From Pseudomonas fluorescens (GTDB lineage: Bacteria > Pseudomonadota > Gammaproteobacteria > Pseudomonadales > Pseudomonadaceae): a stretch of DNA of 64,000 nucleotides. The position numbers were made by a program, and so were the translations under genes. The DNA is taken from assembly GCF_001307275.1 (NCBI RefSeq), contig NZ_CP012831.1, forward strand, positions 5,448,501-5,512,500, given 5' to 3'. The notes under the pieces were generated by a model. It was not told where the DNA came from and ran no database searches. It worked only from the letters and a program-made list of their open reading frames with translations. Below are positions 43,377-51,180 of this stretch, piece by piece (position 1 is the stretch's first letter; the number at the start of each line of letters is the position of its first letter).

Positions 43377-45130
43377 GTCTTCACCTCCTTGTCGGACTGG
43401 ACCAGCACCGTGCGTACGAAGCGGTTGGCAGTGGCGTAAAGGGAAAAGAACTGCGCCAGCACACCGGAGAAGAGCACGGCGCTGCTGCCGACAAAATGTT
43501 GCGGATCCAGGTGCAGGCGCACCTCCAGGCCGTTGCGCCAGCCGCGCCAGGCGTCTTCGCCGACATGGGCGATGACGCGCTCGCAGCCCAGTCCGGTGAC
43601 CCCTTCGATCTGTCGGTGGGCGCTGGCTTCGTCCCGCAGGTTGTGCAATTCGAGAATCTCACGCAGTGCGTCCAGTGCCTGGGGGCCTTCGACCAGTGAC
43701 AGATGGTTGAGGGTCAATTGCGACACCAGCCGCCAGCGCGATTCACCGTCCAGGCGCGGCAGGCTTTGCGGGCTGGGTGGGTTGCGCAGGCGCGCCCAGG
43801 CCACCGGTCCCGGGCGCTCGAAACCCAGCGGCGTACCGGCCGGCAGGCTTTGGGCCAGATGGCGGTTGGTGCACAGCAGTTCGGCGGTGAGGCTGTAGTC
43901 GCGGGTGTCGACCAGCGGGTCGAACCGGGTGTCCACCAGGCTGACCATCAAGTCGGTGCCCAGCCGGTTCGGGCTCATGCCGCTGACCCGGCGCGCATGC
44001 CAGTAGCAGGTTTGGTCGCTGCCATGCTGGCTGCCGTAGTAGGCCGGCACTTTGCGCACGCCCTGGCCGGAGATGGCGCGCATGCCCCGGATGCTGTGGA
44101 TCTCGACGCTGTTTTCCCGGTGACTGTCGGCCACCAACCGGTACTCGCTACGGGTGCCATCCGGGCGCAGCGGCTCGGACGTGCGGGGGAACAGGTTGAT
44201 CACCGGCGTACAGCCGAGGGCGATGTCGCTGGCCTGGAGCGGCAGGCGACTGCTGGGTGCCCGGTCGAACACGATGTACAGGTACAAGGCCTGGCTGTCG
44301 CTGGTGGCGCCGGCCAGGGGCAGGTCGAAGAAACCGAATTTATCCGGGAAGGCAAAGTACTCGGCCAGCAGGCGCATGCCAGGGTGCACGCCGTCCTCGT
44401 CCGGCAACAAGACCTGGTCGCTGGCGAAGCCGACGATCTGCGGCAAGCCGGCCAACGGCTCCGGCACGCTGCCCGGCGCGCCGGCCAGGACCTTGATGGC
44501 GTGGGCACCCAGCAAATCGTACAGCCCGGCGTTGATCATCGGTGACGCCGCCAGGTGCACCCGCAGCGAGTCGATTCCCAGCGTCGACCACTGGCTTTCT
44601 CCCAGGCATCGCAATTCCAGGCGCAAGGCCGAACGGGCCTGGACCACCCCGGTCAGCGCCTGGGTTTCATCGCTGCCCAGCAGCAGCGCTTCGCTGACGT
44701 GGACTGGCCACAGATGCACGGCGGCCGTGGTGCGAAAATGAATGCTCTGGCCTGTGTCGGTGGTGACGAACAGCGGTGTGTCGCGGGGCAGCGGGTAGCC
44801 CTCGTTCAAGTTGCCTTTGCTCGGGTCGGGCTCGAACTGCACGATGGCACACGACGGCAAGGGCCGCATGGCCAGCGGGTAGAGCTGTTCGAGCAGGGCA
44901 TCGCTGAATTCGGCGTAATCGTCGTCCAGCCGCCGTTGCAAGCGCGCGGCCAGCAGGGCGAACCCTTCCAGCAGGCGCTCGACGTGGGGGTCGGGGCATT
45001 CACCGGGGGACAGCTCCAGGCGCCGGGCGACCTTGGGATAACGCTCGGCGAACAGGCTCCCGGCGTGACGCAACCAGGTCAGCTCCCGTTGGTAATAGTC
45101 CAGCAGTTGCGGGTCAATCGAGTCGCTCAT
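43340..45130 (-). CDS. tssF: Type VI secretion baseplate protein TssF
   Basis: The 596-aa protein of the TssF/ImpG/VasA family starts at ATG 45130 with GGAGGT upstream, giving the family N-terminus LLDYYQRELTWLRHAGSLFAE. The typical block CPDPHVERLLEGFALLAARL follows, and later a DLMVSLVD segment is visible. It is the largest wedge component. It overlaps tssE by 17 nt upstream and tssG by 37 nt downstream. Confidence 0.95.
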   Translation of the reverse strand: MSDSIDPQLLDYYQRELTWLRHAGSLFAERYPKVARRLELSPGECPDPHVERLLEGFALLAARLQRRLDDDYAEFSDALLEQLYPLAMRPLPSCAIVQFEPDPSKGNLNEGYPLPRDTPLFVTTDTGQSIHFRTTAAVHLWPVHVSEALLLGSDETQALTGVVQARSALRLELRCLGESQWSTLGIDSLRVHLAASPMINAGLYDLLGAHAIKVLAGAPGSVPEPLAGLPQIVGFASDQVLLPDEDGVHPGMRLLAEYFAFPDKFGFFDLPLAGATSDSQALYLYIVFDRAPSSRLPLQASDIALGCTPVINLFPRTSEPLRPDGTRSEYRLVADSHRENSVEIHSIRGMRAISGQGVRKVPAYYGSQHGSDQTCYWHARRVSGMSPNRLGTDLMVSLVDTRFDPLVDTRDYSLTAELLCTNRHLAQSLPAGTPLGFERPGPVAWARLRNPPSPQSLPRLDGESRWRLVSQLTLNHLSLVEGPQALDALREILELHNLRDEASAHRQIEGVTGLGCERVIAHVGEDAWRGWRNGLEVRLHLDPQHFVGSSAVLFSGVLAQFFSLYATANRFVRTVLVQSDKEVKTWQPQAGKPLVL

Positions 45131-45557
45131 GGCGTACCTCCAGGCCGTCGCCGGCGGGCTCGATGACAAAGGCCACGGGCCAGGCGTGCAGGTCGCCACG
45201 CAACTCGCCCGACAGCCGAATGCACAGTTGCTGCGGATGGCCCGGCACTGGGCAGACCTGGACCTCGCCCAGACGCAGGCGAGGTTCGAAGTGGGTGATG
45301 GCCTGGCGGATTTCCCGGGTCAGTTGGCGCCGGTCATCGCTGCGCTGCTGTTGCAGCGCGGTCCAGTCGGCGATGCCGTAGTCGAGGATGCTCGGTGGAT
45401 CGGTCAGCGCCCGTGGACCGCGTCGGGTATTGAACAGGCGCGACAGTTCGGCATGCACCGAGTCTTGCAACGCCTGTCGGTCGAACGCCCGCCCGGTGTC
45501 GTCCGCCGGGCTGGCCAGGCGTTCGAACAGGGGTGGGCGCAGCCCGAAGCCAGCCAT
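45114..45557 (-). CDS. tssE: Type VI secretion baseplate protein TssE (gp25-like)
   Basis: The 147-aa protein has a gp25-like lysozyme-fold core: SVHAELSRLFNTRRG, SILDYGIADW and the conserved baseplate motif ITHFEPRLRLGEVQV. It starts 13 nt after the hcp stop and overlaps tssF. It links the baseplate wedge to the sheath. Confidence 0.92.
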   Translation of the reverse strand: MAGFGLRPPLFERLASPADDTGRAFDRQALQDSVHAELSRLFNTRRGPRALTDPPSILDYGIADWTALQQQRSDDRRQLTREIRQAITHFEPRLRLGEVQVCPVPGHPQQLCIRLSGELRGDLHAWPVAFVIEPAGDGLEVRHERLD

Positions 45558-45570
45558 GGGCGCGGCTGCC

Positions 45571-46068
45571 TTACTTGGTCATTTTGTTGGCGGCCAGGTC
45601 CCAGGTCGTGCCCGCCGTGCCTTCCTTGGTACCGTCGTCTTTCTGTGCGGTGAGTTCCCATTTGATCTTGGTGAAGTTCAGCGACAGGGTTTCCACCGGT
45701 TTGCCGCCGGTGCCGCCACTGACACTGACGTTGGACAGCACGACGTTGGTCAGGGTGTAGATGATGAAGGGCATGAGTTTGCCGCTGCCCTCGGCGGCGT
45801 TGCGGCCGATGGTGATGACGGCTTGCGGGATTGGCTTGCCGGCGCAGCAATACTCATTGAGGGTGGGGGTGGAGCTGTCGACGAATTTGGTCAGGGTGAA
45901 TTCGCCGATGTGGGGCCGGCCGGAGGTGCGCTCCGAGTTACTGACGTCGTTGGTGACCTGCATTGCCACGTTATGGCTGTAGGACATGACCTCGATCTTG
46001 TCCGTGAACCCCTCCAGCAGGCTGTCGCCCTTGATGTCGCCGCCGAGGTCGAGAATGATTGCATCCAT
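45571..46068 (-). CDS. hcp: Type VI secretion tube protein Hcp (TssD)
   Basis: The 165-aa Hcp-family protein (ILDLGGDIKGDS, SYSHNVAMQV, GEFTLTKFVD, VVLSNVSVSGG, LNFTKIKWEL) assembles into the hexameric ring tube carried inside the sheath. AGGAG lies about 10 nt before the ATG. It is separated from tssC by 183 nt holding an inverted REP pair, the only sizeable gap in this operon. This could set hcp transcript levels apart from the sheath genes. Confidence 0.95.
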   Translation of the reverse strand: MDAIILDLGGDIKGDSLLEGFTDKIEVMSYSHNVAMQVTNDVSNSERTSGRPHIGEFTLTKFVDSSTPTLNEYCCAGKPIPQAVITIGRNAAEGSGKLMPFIIYTLTNVVLSNVSVSGGTGGKPVETLSLNFTKIKWELTAQKDDGTKEGTAGTTWDLAANKMTK

Positions 46069-46136
46069 TGTGTGGAACTCCTGAAGTCGAGTGGGGTGTT
46101 ACCCGATACCGATCCGTTAAAGACGAACGCTGAACC

Positions 46137-46230
46137 TGTGGCGAGGGAGCTTGCTCCCGCTGGGCTGCGCAGCAGTCCTAAAAAACAGGGCCGTTTCGCG
46201 CCCCAGCGGGAGCAAGCTCCCTAGCCACAT
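46137..46230. repeat. Inverted REP pair between tssC and hcp
   Basis: tggcgagggagcttgctccc (from about 46139) and the inverted gggagcaagctccct (to 46223) with matching flanks (CGCTGGG / CCCAGCG) can fold as a long hairpin. The flank atagccac is tandemly repeated about 46222-46245. It sits in the intergenic space of the minus operon. Confidence 0.9.
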
Positions 46231-46251
46231 AGCCACATAGCCACGCAGCGG

Positions 46252-47733
46252 TCAGGCAGCTACCGGCGGCGGCAGGGTCGCCACCAGGCGGATCGACGCG
46301 GTCAACTCCTCCAGTTGGAAGTGCGGCCGCAGGAACACCGTGGCCTTGTAGGCGCCGGGCTTGCCGGCCACCTCCGTCACGTCCACCCGGGCTTCGCGCA
46401 ATGGGTACTGCGCCTTGATCTCTTGCGGCGCGTTGTCATTGATCAGCACGTAGTCGGCAATCCAGTTGTTGAGGTAGGTCTGCACGTTGTCGCGGGTCAT
46501 GAAACTGCCGACCTTGTCACGCATGATCACCTTCAGGTAATGGGCAAAACGCGAAGCCGCGAGTACATACGGCAACATCGCCGAGATCCGCGCGTTGGCG
46601 TTGGCCTCGTTGGTGTTGTAGACCTTGGCCTTGTTGGTGGTCTGGCCGCCGAAGAACACCGCCACGTCGCTGTTTTTCTTGTGGCACAGGGAGATGAAGC
46701 CCAGGTCGTTGAGTTCTTTTTCACGGCGGTCGGTGATCGCCACTTCGGTCGGGCATTTGAGCGACAGGTCCCCGGAGCTGGTACGGAAGGTATGTGCCGG
46801 CAGGCCTTCGACCGCGCCACCACCTTCGGCCCCGCGAATCGCCGCGCACCAGCCATATTTGGCGAAGGCTTCGGTAATGCGTTGCGCCAGCGTCCAGGCG
46901 GCATTGCCCCACAGGTACTTGCTGTGGTCGGTGCCGTTGACGTCTTCGACGTAGTTGATGCCTTCCACCGGCAGCGTGTCCGGGCCGTAGGGCAGGCGCA
47001 GCAGGAAGTGCGGCAACACCAGGGACACATAACGCGAGTCTTCGCTTTCCCGGAAGGCGCGCCACTTGATCAGTTCCTGGCTCTCGAAAATCTTCGACAG
47101 GTCCCGGGGGATCGCCAGTTCGGTGAAGCTGGTCATGTCGAACAACCGCGGGCTGGCGGCGGCGATGAACGGGGCGTGCGCAGCGGCGGCGACGTTCGAG
47201 AGTTTTTCCAGCAGGCCGATGTCCTGGGGATGCCGGCCAAAGGTGTAGTCACCCACCAGCAGGCTGAACGGATGCCCGCCAAAGGTGCCGTATTCTTCCT
47301 CGTAGATTTTCTTGAACAGCGCGCTCTGGTCGAATTCGACGGCTTTTTCCAGGTCGTTCTGCAGTTCTTTCTGAGTGACGTTGAGCAGGCGCAATTTCAG
47401 CCGGGTGCTGGTTTCGGTGTTCTGCACCAGCAAGTGCAGGCCGCGCCAGGAGGCTTCGAGTTTCTGCAGGTCGGGGTGGTGCAGCACTTCGTTGAGCTGG
47501 GCGCTGATCAACTCGTCGATCTGGCTGATGCGGTCGTTGATCATCGCCACCGTGTCCTTGTCGATGGCCATGCCTTCGTCGAGGACCTGAGTGGCGAATT
47601 CGGCCAGCATGTCGCGGGCGTAGTCTTGCTGGCTGTCGTCGTGGGCCATGCGGCCTTCGGCGATGATCTTGTCCAGCAGGGACAGGGTCTGGGTCGTGCT
47701 CTCGCTGGTTTGAGCGCTGGATGAAGCAGGCAT
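46252..47733 (-). CDS. tssC: Type VI secretion sheath large subunit TssC (VipB)
   Basis: The 493-aa protein has the TssC hallmarks LEASWRGLHLLV near residue 95, EYGTFGGHPFSLLVGDYTF, SPRLFDMTSFTELAIPRDL, the PYGPDT...FNYVED-like block, LWGNAAW, and FAHYLKVIMRDKVGSF near the C-terminus. With TssB it builds the contractile sheath. GGGAG lies about 9 nt before its ATG, 30 nt downstream of tssB. Confidence 0.96.
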   Translation of the reverse strand: MPASSSAQTSESTTQTLSLLDKIIAEGRMAHDDSQQDYARDMLAEFATQVLDEGMAIDKDTVAMINDRISQIDELISAQLNEVLHHPDLQKLEASWRGLHLLVQNTETSTRLKLRLLNVTQKELQNDLEKAVEFDQSALFKKIYEEEYGTFGGHPFSLLVGDYTFGRHPQDIGLLEKLSNVAAAAHAPFIAAASPRLFDMTSFTELAIPRDLSKIFESQELIKWRAFRESEDSRYVSLVLPHFLLRLPYGPDTLPVEGINYVEDVNGTDHSKYLWGNAAWTLAQRITEAFAKYGWCAAIRGAEGGGAVEGLPAHTFRTSSGDLSLKCPTEVAITDRREKELNDLGFISLCHKKNSDVAVFFGGQTTNKAKVYNTNEANANARISAMLPYVLAASRFAHYLKVIMRDKVGSFMTRDNVQTYLNNWIADYVLINDNAPQEIKAQYPLREARVDVTEVAGKPGAYKATVFLRPHFQLEELTASIRLVATLPPPVAA

Positions 47734-47763
47734 GGCGGTATCTCCCTTGAATGATGCGCGCGA

Positions 47764-48324
47764 TCAGGCCTGTGGTTCGGCCGGGGCAGGGTCATCGTTG
47801 GCGGCGACGGTCGGCAACTCCTGCGTCGCGTCCTGGGGCCGGGCCGACTTGATCTCCTGCAGGCCCTCGGTGTTGGCGATCACGTCACGCAGCAATTTGT
47901 CCAGGTCATCGTTGCCGTCGAGCTTGGTCAACAGATCCCGCAGGCGTTGGCGCGCCTCGAACAACCGACGCAACGGCGTGACCTGCTCCACGACCTTGAC
48001 CGGGTCGAAGTCGTCGATGTGGCGGAAGTTGAGCTCGATGTTGAGCTTGCTGTCGTCGCCGCTGAGGGTGTTGTTCACCTGCAGCGTGGCGCGGGGGGAG
48101 ATGGAGGCGAGCACCTCGTTGAAGTTGTCCCGATCGATTTCCGTGAAGCGCCGCTCATTGAGCTTGGGCAGCGGGTCCAACGGCTTGCCCGAGAGGTCGG
48201 CCAGAATGCCGACCACCAGTGGCAATTCTTTTTTCTCGATGGCGTTGCCGATTTCCACGTCATAGGTGATCTGGACGCGGGGAGGACGGACTCTGTCGAG
48301 CTTGTGCTGGGTACTTTCTGCCAT
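47764..48324 (-). CDS. tssB: Type VI secretion sheath small subunit TssB (VipA)
   Basis: The 186-aa protein contains RVQITYDVEIGNAIEKKELP, the family block VGILADLSG and NFNEVLASISPR. It is the first gene of the minus tss operon. The only good SD (GGAG at 48334-48337 on the minus strand) lies in the 3' arm of a predicted hairpin, so initiation may be gated. Confidence 0.96.
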   Translation of the reverse strand: MAESTQHKLDRVRPPRVQITYDVEIGNAIEKKELPLVVGILADLSGKPLDPLPKLNERRFTEIDRDNFNEVLASISPRATLQVNNTLSGDDSKLNIELNFRHIDDFDPVKVVEQVTPLRRLFEARQRLRDLLTKLDGNDDLDKLLRDVIANTEGLQEIKSARPQDATQELPTVAANDDPAPAEPQA

Positions 48325-48332
48325 GGCGGCCG

Positions 48333-48368
48333 ACTCCGATGCATGTGTGGGAGCAATGCATCGGGAGT
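48333..48368 (-). promoter_or_regulatory. Hairpin that sequesters the tssB ribosome-binding site
   Basis: On the minus strand ACTCCCGATGCAT (48368-48356) pairs with ATGCATCGGAGT (48344-48333) around an 11-nt loop, a 12-bp stem with one bulged C. The GGAG that serves tssB lies inside the 3' arm, 8 nt before the ATG. The 48325-48548 gap also holds the divergent promoters. I see no convincing sigma-70 or sigma-54 site in it. Confidence 0.6.
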
Positions 48369-48548
48369 CCCGCTCATCGCATTCCCTTGCTGATCCGCAG
48401 GTTGCAAACGGGCGGCAGAAAACCTGTCATTCCCTTGACGAACCTGGTCCATTCAACCGTGTGGGTCGAACTACCCAAGACGCTAGAACAGGTCTATAAA
48501 AAAGCAAGCAAAAACAATTTTTGACCGCTGAGAAAAGGAAGATTCATT

Positions 48549-49013
48549 TTGCGTGGGTTTTTTTATGGATTTTTTTTGAGCCTGGCACTCACCGGTTGCT
48601 CGCTCTTTGCCCCCAGTGTCGACCTGGACAGCCTGACCCTGGACGTCGCGCCCCGGGCCAATGACGACACGCCGATCGCGGTGGATTTCATCGCGGTGAA
48701 CGACCCGGACCTGCTCAAGCAGCTGTCGGGCATCACCGCCAGCCAATGGTTCGCCGAGCGCGAACAGTTCCAGCGCGACTATCGTCAACTCATGTCGGTG
48801 TGGGGGCTGGAGCTGGTCCCGGGGCAATTCATCGACCGCCAACCCTTCCCATTGGAGGGCCGGCGCGCCGCTGGACTTTTGGTCTTCGCCAGCTATAACA
48901 CTCCCGGAGCCCACCGGCTTCGGCTGGACGATCAGCGCAAGGCCTGGCTGAAGTTCGACAGTCGCGAGATGACCCTCGTCAACGATGGCCAGCGTGATGA
49001 CCATCAGCCTTGA
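48549..49013 (+). CDS. tssJ: Type VI secretion outer-membrane lipoprotein TssJ
   Basis: The 154-aa protein starts with TTG at 48549, with AAGGAAG about 9 nt upstream. The nearby ATG at 48565 is out of frame. A short signal peptide runs into the lipobox LTGC, giving the lipidated Cys at about residue 17. The rest fits TssJ, the lipoprotein that holds the TssL/TssM complex to the outer membrane. It is the first gene of the plus operon. Two T homopolymers (7 and 8 bases, about 48558-48578) lie in the signal-peptide codons. Confidence 0.85.
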   Translation: MRGFFYGFFLSLALTGCSLFAPSVDLDSLTLDVAPRANDDTPIAVDFIAVNDPDLLKQLSGITASQWFAEREQFQRDYRQLMSVWGLELVPGQFIDRQPFPLEGRRAAGLLVFASYNTPGAHRLRLDDQRKAWLKFDSREMTLVNDGQRDDHQP

Positions 49014-49065
49014 GTAAACCGCGGGCCGCCATGGGCGGCGACATTGGGATGTCGAAGGGAGTCGT

Positions 49066-50397
49066 ATGAGTCTGTTACCTGACGCGGTGTGCTGGCATGA
49101 GGGCATGCAATTGCTGCCCCAGCATTTTCAATTGCAGGGGCTGCGTGCCGAGGCCTTGGCTGCGCATTTCGCCGGGGCCTGCAACCCTTGGTTCTGGGGC
49201 GTCAGCCAGTTGGAGGTCGACCCGTCGGCCCTCAGCGCCGGCCAGGTACGGCTGCTGCAATTGCAAGGGACCTTGCCGGATGGCTTGCCGGTCAACCTGC
49301 AGGCTGGCGTCGGGCCGACGCTGGAGCTGGACATCACCGAGGCCATCGACAAGACCGCCGACGCCACCGTGACCGTGTACCTGGCCGTCAGCCCACTGTG
49401 GCGCGCCGGGCAACTGCTGCCGCTCAAGGGCCGTTTGCAGTCGGTGGTCGGCGAGGCGTTGCCGGACCTCACCAGCGGTGAGTTTCCCGAATCGATCACT
49501 GTCTGGCGACCCAACCCGAGGTTGTGCACGCAACTGAGCAAGGCCGATTCGATCTGCCTGCCGTTGCTGCGCATCCGCAAGGAGGGCGGTGGCTTCTGGC
49601 GCGTGCCCTACACGCCACCAACGCCGGTCCTGTTGCCGGAATCGGTCCTCGGCCGGCGGGTCGCCGGGGTGTGTGCCCGGGCCCGGGAAAAGTGCATGTT
49701 CCTCGCCGGTCGCTTGCGTCAGGCCCAGGCGGCCGGCAACCAGGACGATGCCATGGAGATTCGCCGGCAATTGACCGCCTTGTGGGCGCGCTTGCCGGAA
49801 GTCGAAGGGGCGCTGAACACCCGCGTGGCGACGCCCCAGGCACTCTACGGTTTGCTGCTGGGGCTGGCCGGGAGCTGGTCGGCCCTCGATCCGCTGGCGG
49901 GCGTCCCGGCCTTCGCACCGTTGGATTTTCTCGAGTTGCAGCATGGCTACGAGCCGTTGCTGGATTGGCTGGAAACCACCCTGGAGCTGGTCCGTGCCGG
50001 CTATCGCAGCCTGGCCTTCGAGCGCAACGAGCAGGTCTTCTCGATCCAGTTGCCGGACGACCAGCCGGATCAACGCCTGGTGATCGGCCTGCGCATGCCC
50101 AACGGTGCCAGCGAGCAGGCGGCGGCCGACTGGTTGCGCGGGGCGATCATCGCGTCGGCGCGCCACGTCCCGCTGCTGAGCCGGCAACGCATGAGCGGTT
50201 TGTCCCACCAGGCCATGAGCCGCAACGAACAGGTGGCCTACAGCGTCGGCGACGACACCCGTTTGTTCGTGGTGGCCGCCAGCGGGCAATGGTTCGACGG
50301 GCAATTGCCGCTGCACATCGTGGCACCGGCATCGGCCCAGGCCAGCAGCCCGTGGCAAGTGGTGTTGTTCGTGGCGCAAGCCAGTGAAAGTGCCTGA
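49066..50397 (+). CDS. tssK: Type VI secretion baseplate-membrane connector TssK
   Basis: The 443-aa protein has the TssK/ImpJ/VasE features: VCWHEGMQLLPQHFQLQ at the N-terminus, PLLRIRKEGGGFW, and the C-terminal FVVAASGQWFDGQLPLHIVAP segment. It connects the baseplate to TssL/TssM. GGGAG lies 6 nt before its ATG. Confidence 0.95.
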   Translation: MSLLPDAVCWHEGMQLLPQHFQLQGLRAEALAAHFAGACNPWFWGVSQLEVDPSALSAGQVRLLQLQGTLPDGLPVNLQAGVGPTLELDITEAIDKTADATVTVYLAVSPLWRAGQLLPLKGRLQSVVGEALPDLTSGEFPESITVWRPNPRLCTQLSKADSICLPLLRIRKEGGGFWRVPYTPPTPVLLPESVLGRRVAGVCARAREKCMFLAGRLRQAQAAGNQDDAMEIRRQLTALWARLPEVEGALNTRVATPQALYGLLLGLAGSWSALDPLAGVPAFAPLDFLELQHGYEPLLDWLETTLELVRAGYRSLAFERNEQVFSIQLPDDQPDQRLVIGLRMPNGASEQAAADWLRGAIIASARHVPLLSRQRMSGLSHQAMSRNEQVAYSVGDDTRLFVVAASGQWFDGQLPLHIVAPASAQASSPWQVVLFVAQASESA

Positions 50398-50415
50398 TCG
50401 CAAAAGGGGAGTCGT

Positions 50416-51180
50416 ATGCCTGACGGAAGTGGCGGGGCGGTTCGGAGTCTGCATGAGGCGCCGCTGAGCAGCGCTTTTCGCCAGGCCTGGCTGAAGTGGT
50501 CCCAGGAGTGGCAAGACTTGCCCAGGGACAGCGACCCCGCGGTTTTGGTCAACCGGGTGGTGGAGTTTTCCGGGCGCAGTGCCCAACGCCTGTGGCGGGT
50601 GGCCTTCGCCACCGTCGGCGATGCGGCCACCGAGCAGGTCAAGGCGCTGGTCTATGCCTTCGTCGCGCTGGTGGACGAAACCCTGTTGTTCAGCCCTTGG
50701 CCCGGCCAACTGGCCTGGCAGCAGCACCCCCTCGAATCACGCATGTATGCCAGTCGCCAGGCCGGCGAGCGCTTGCCGGCGGCGATCAAGAAATTGCTGG
50801 ACGAGCAGATGCCCGGTACCCGGGACCTGGCGAACGTCTACCTGCAGTGCCTGATCCTGGGGTTCCAGGGGCGATTGCGGGGCGAGCCCGGCCAGGTCCA
50901 GCAGGCCAAGTGGCGCGCGGCGCTGTTCACCTTCGCCTGGCAACACGACCCCGATTACGTCGACGTCAGCCAGCGCCTGGCGTTGGCCGCGGCGACACCT
51001 CCGGTGCGTATGCCGGTGCAGCAGTCGTTGCCGGACGGCTTGCGCCTGGGGCTGGCGATCCTGGCGATGGTGTTGTTGCTGACCGGCTTGGGGCAGGTGT
51101 TCTGGCGTGACATCCGTTTGGAACTCGAGCCGGTGTTGCAACTGAACGAGTCGGCGGTGGTTCAGGAGCAGGATTCATGA
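50416..51180 (+). CDS. tssL: Type VI secretion inner-membrane protein TssL (DotU family)
   Basis: The 254-aa protein has a cytoplasmic DotU domain (VKALVYAFVALVDETLLFS near 75-95, YLQCLILGFQGR near 140) and a single C-terminal membrane helix (about 212-233). No OmpA-like peptidoglycan-binding extension is present, so wall anchoring must come from another protein. It overlaps tssM by 4 nt (ATGA). Confidence 0.94.
   Translation: MPDGSGGAVRSLHEAPLSSAFRQAWLKWSQEWQDLPRDSDPAVLVNRVVEFSGRSAQRLWRVAFATVGDAATEQVKALVYAFVALVDETLLFSPWPGQLAWQQHPLESRMYASRQAGERLPAAIKKLLDEQMPGTRDLANVYLQCLILGFQGRLRGEPGQVQQAKWRAALFTFAWQHDPDYVDVSQRLALAAATPPVRMPVQQSLPDGLRLGLAILAMVLLLTGLGQVFWRDIRLELEPVLQLNESAVVQEQDS

Noticed and set aside
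48580..48602. Sigma-54-like TGGCAC...TTGC motif
   Set aside because: The spacing between the two boxes is seven instead of five bases, and it lies in the tssJ lipobox codons.
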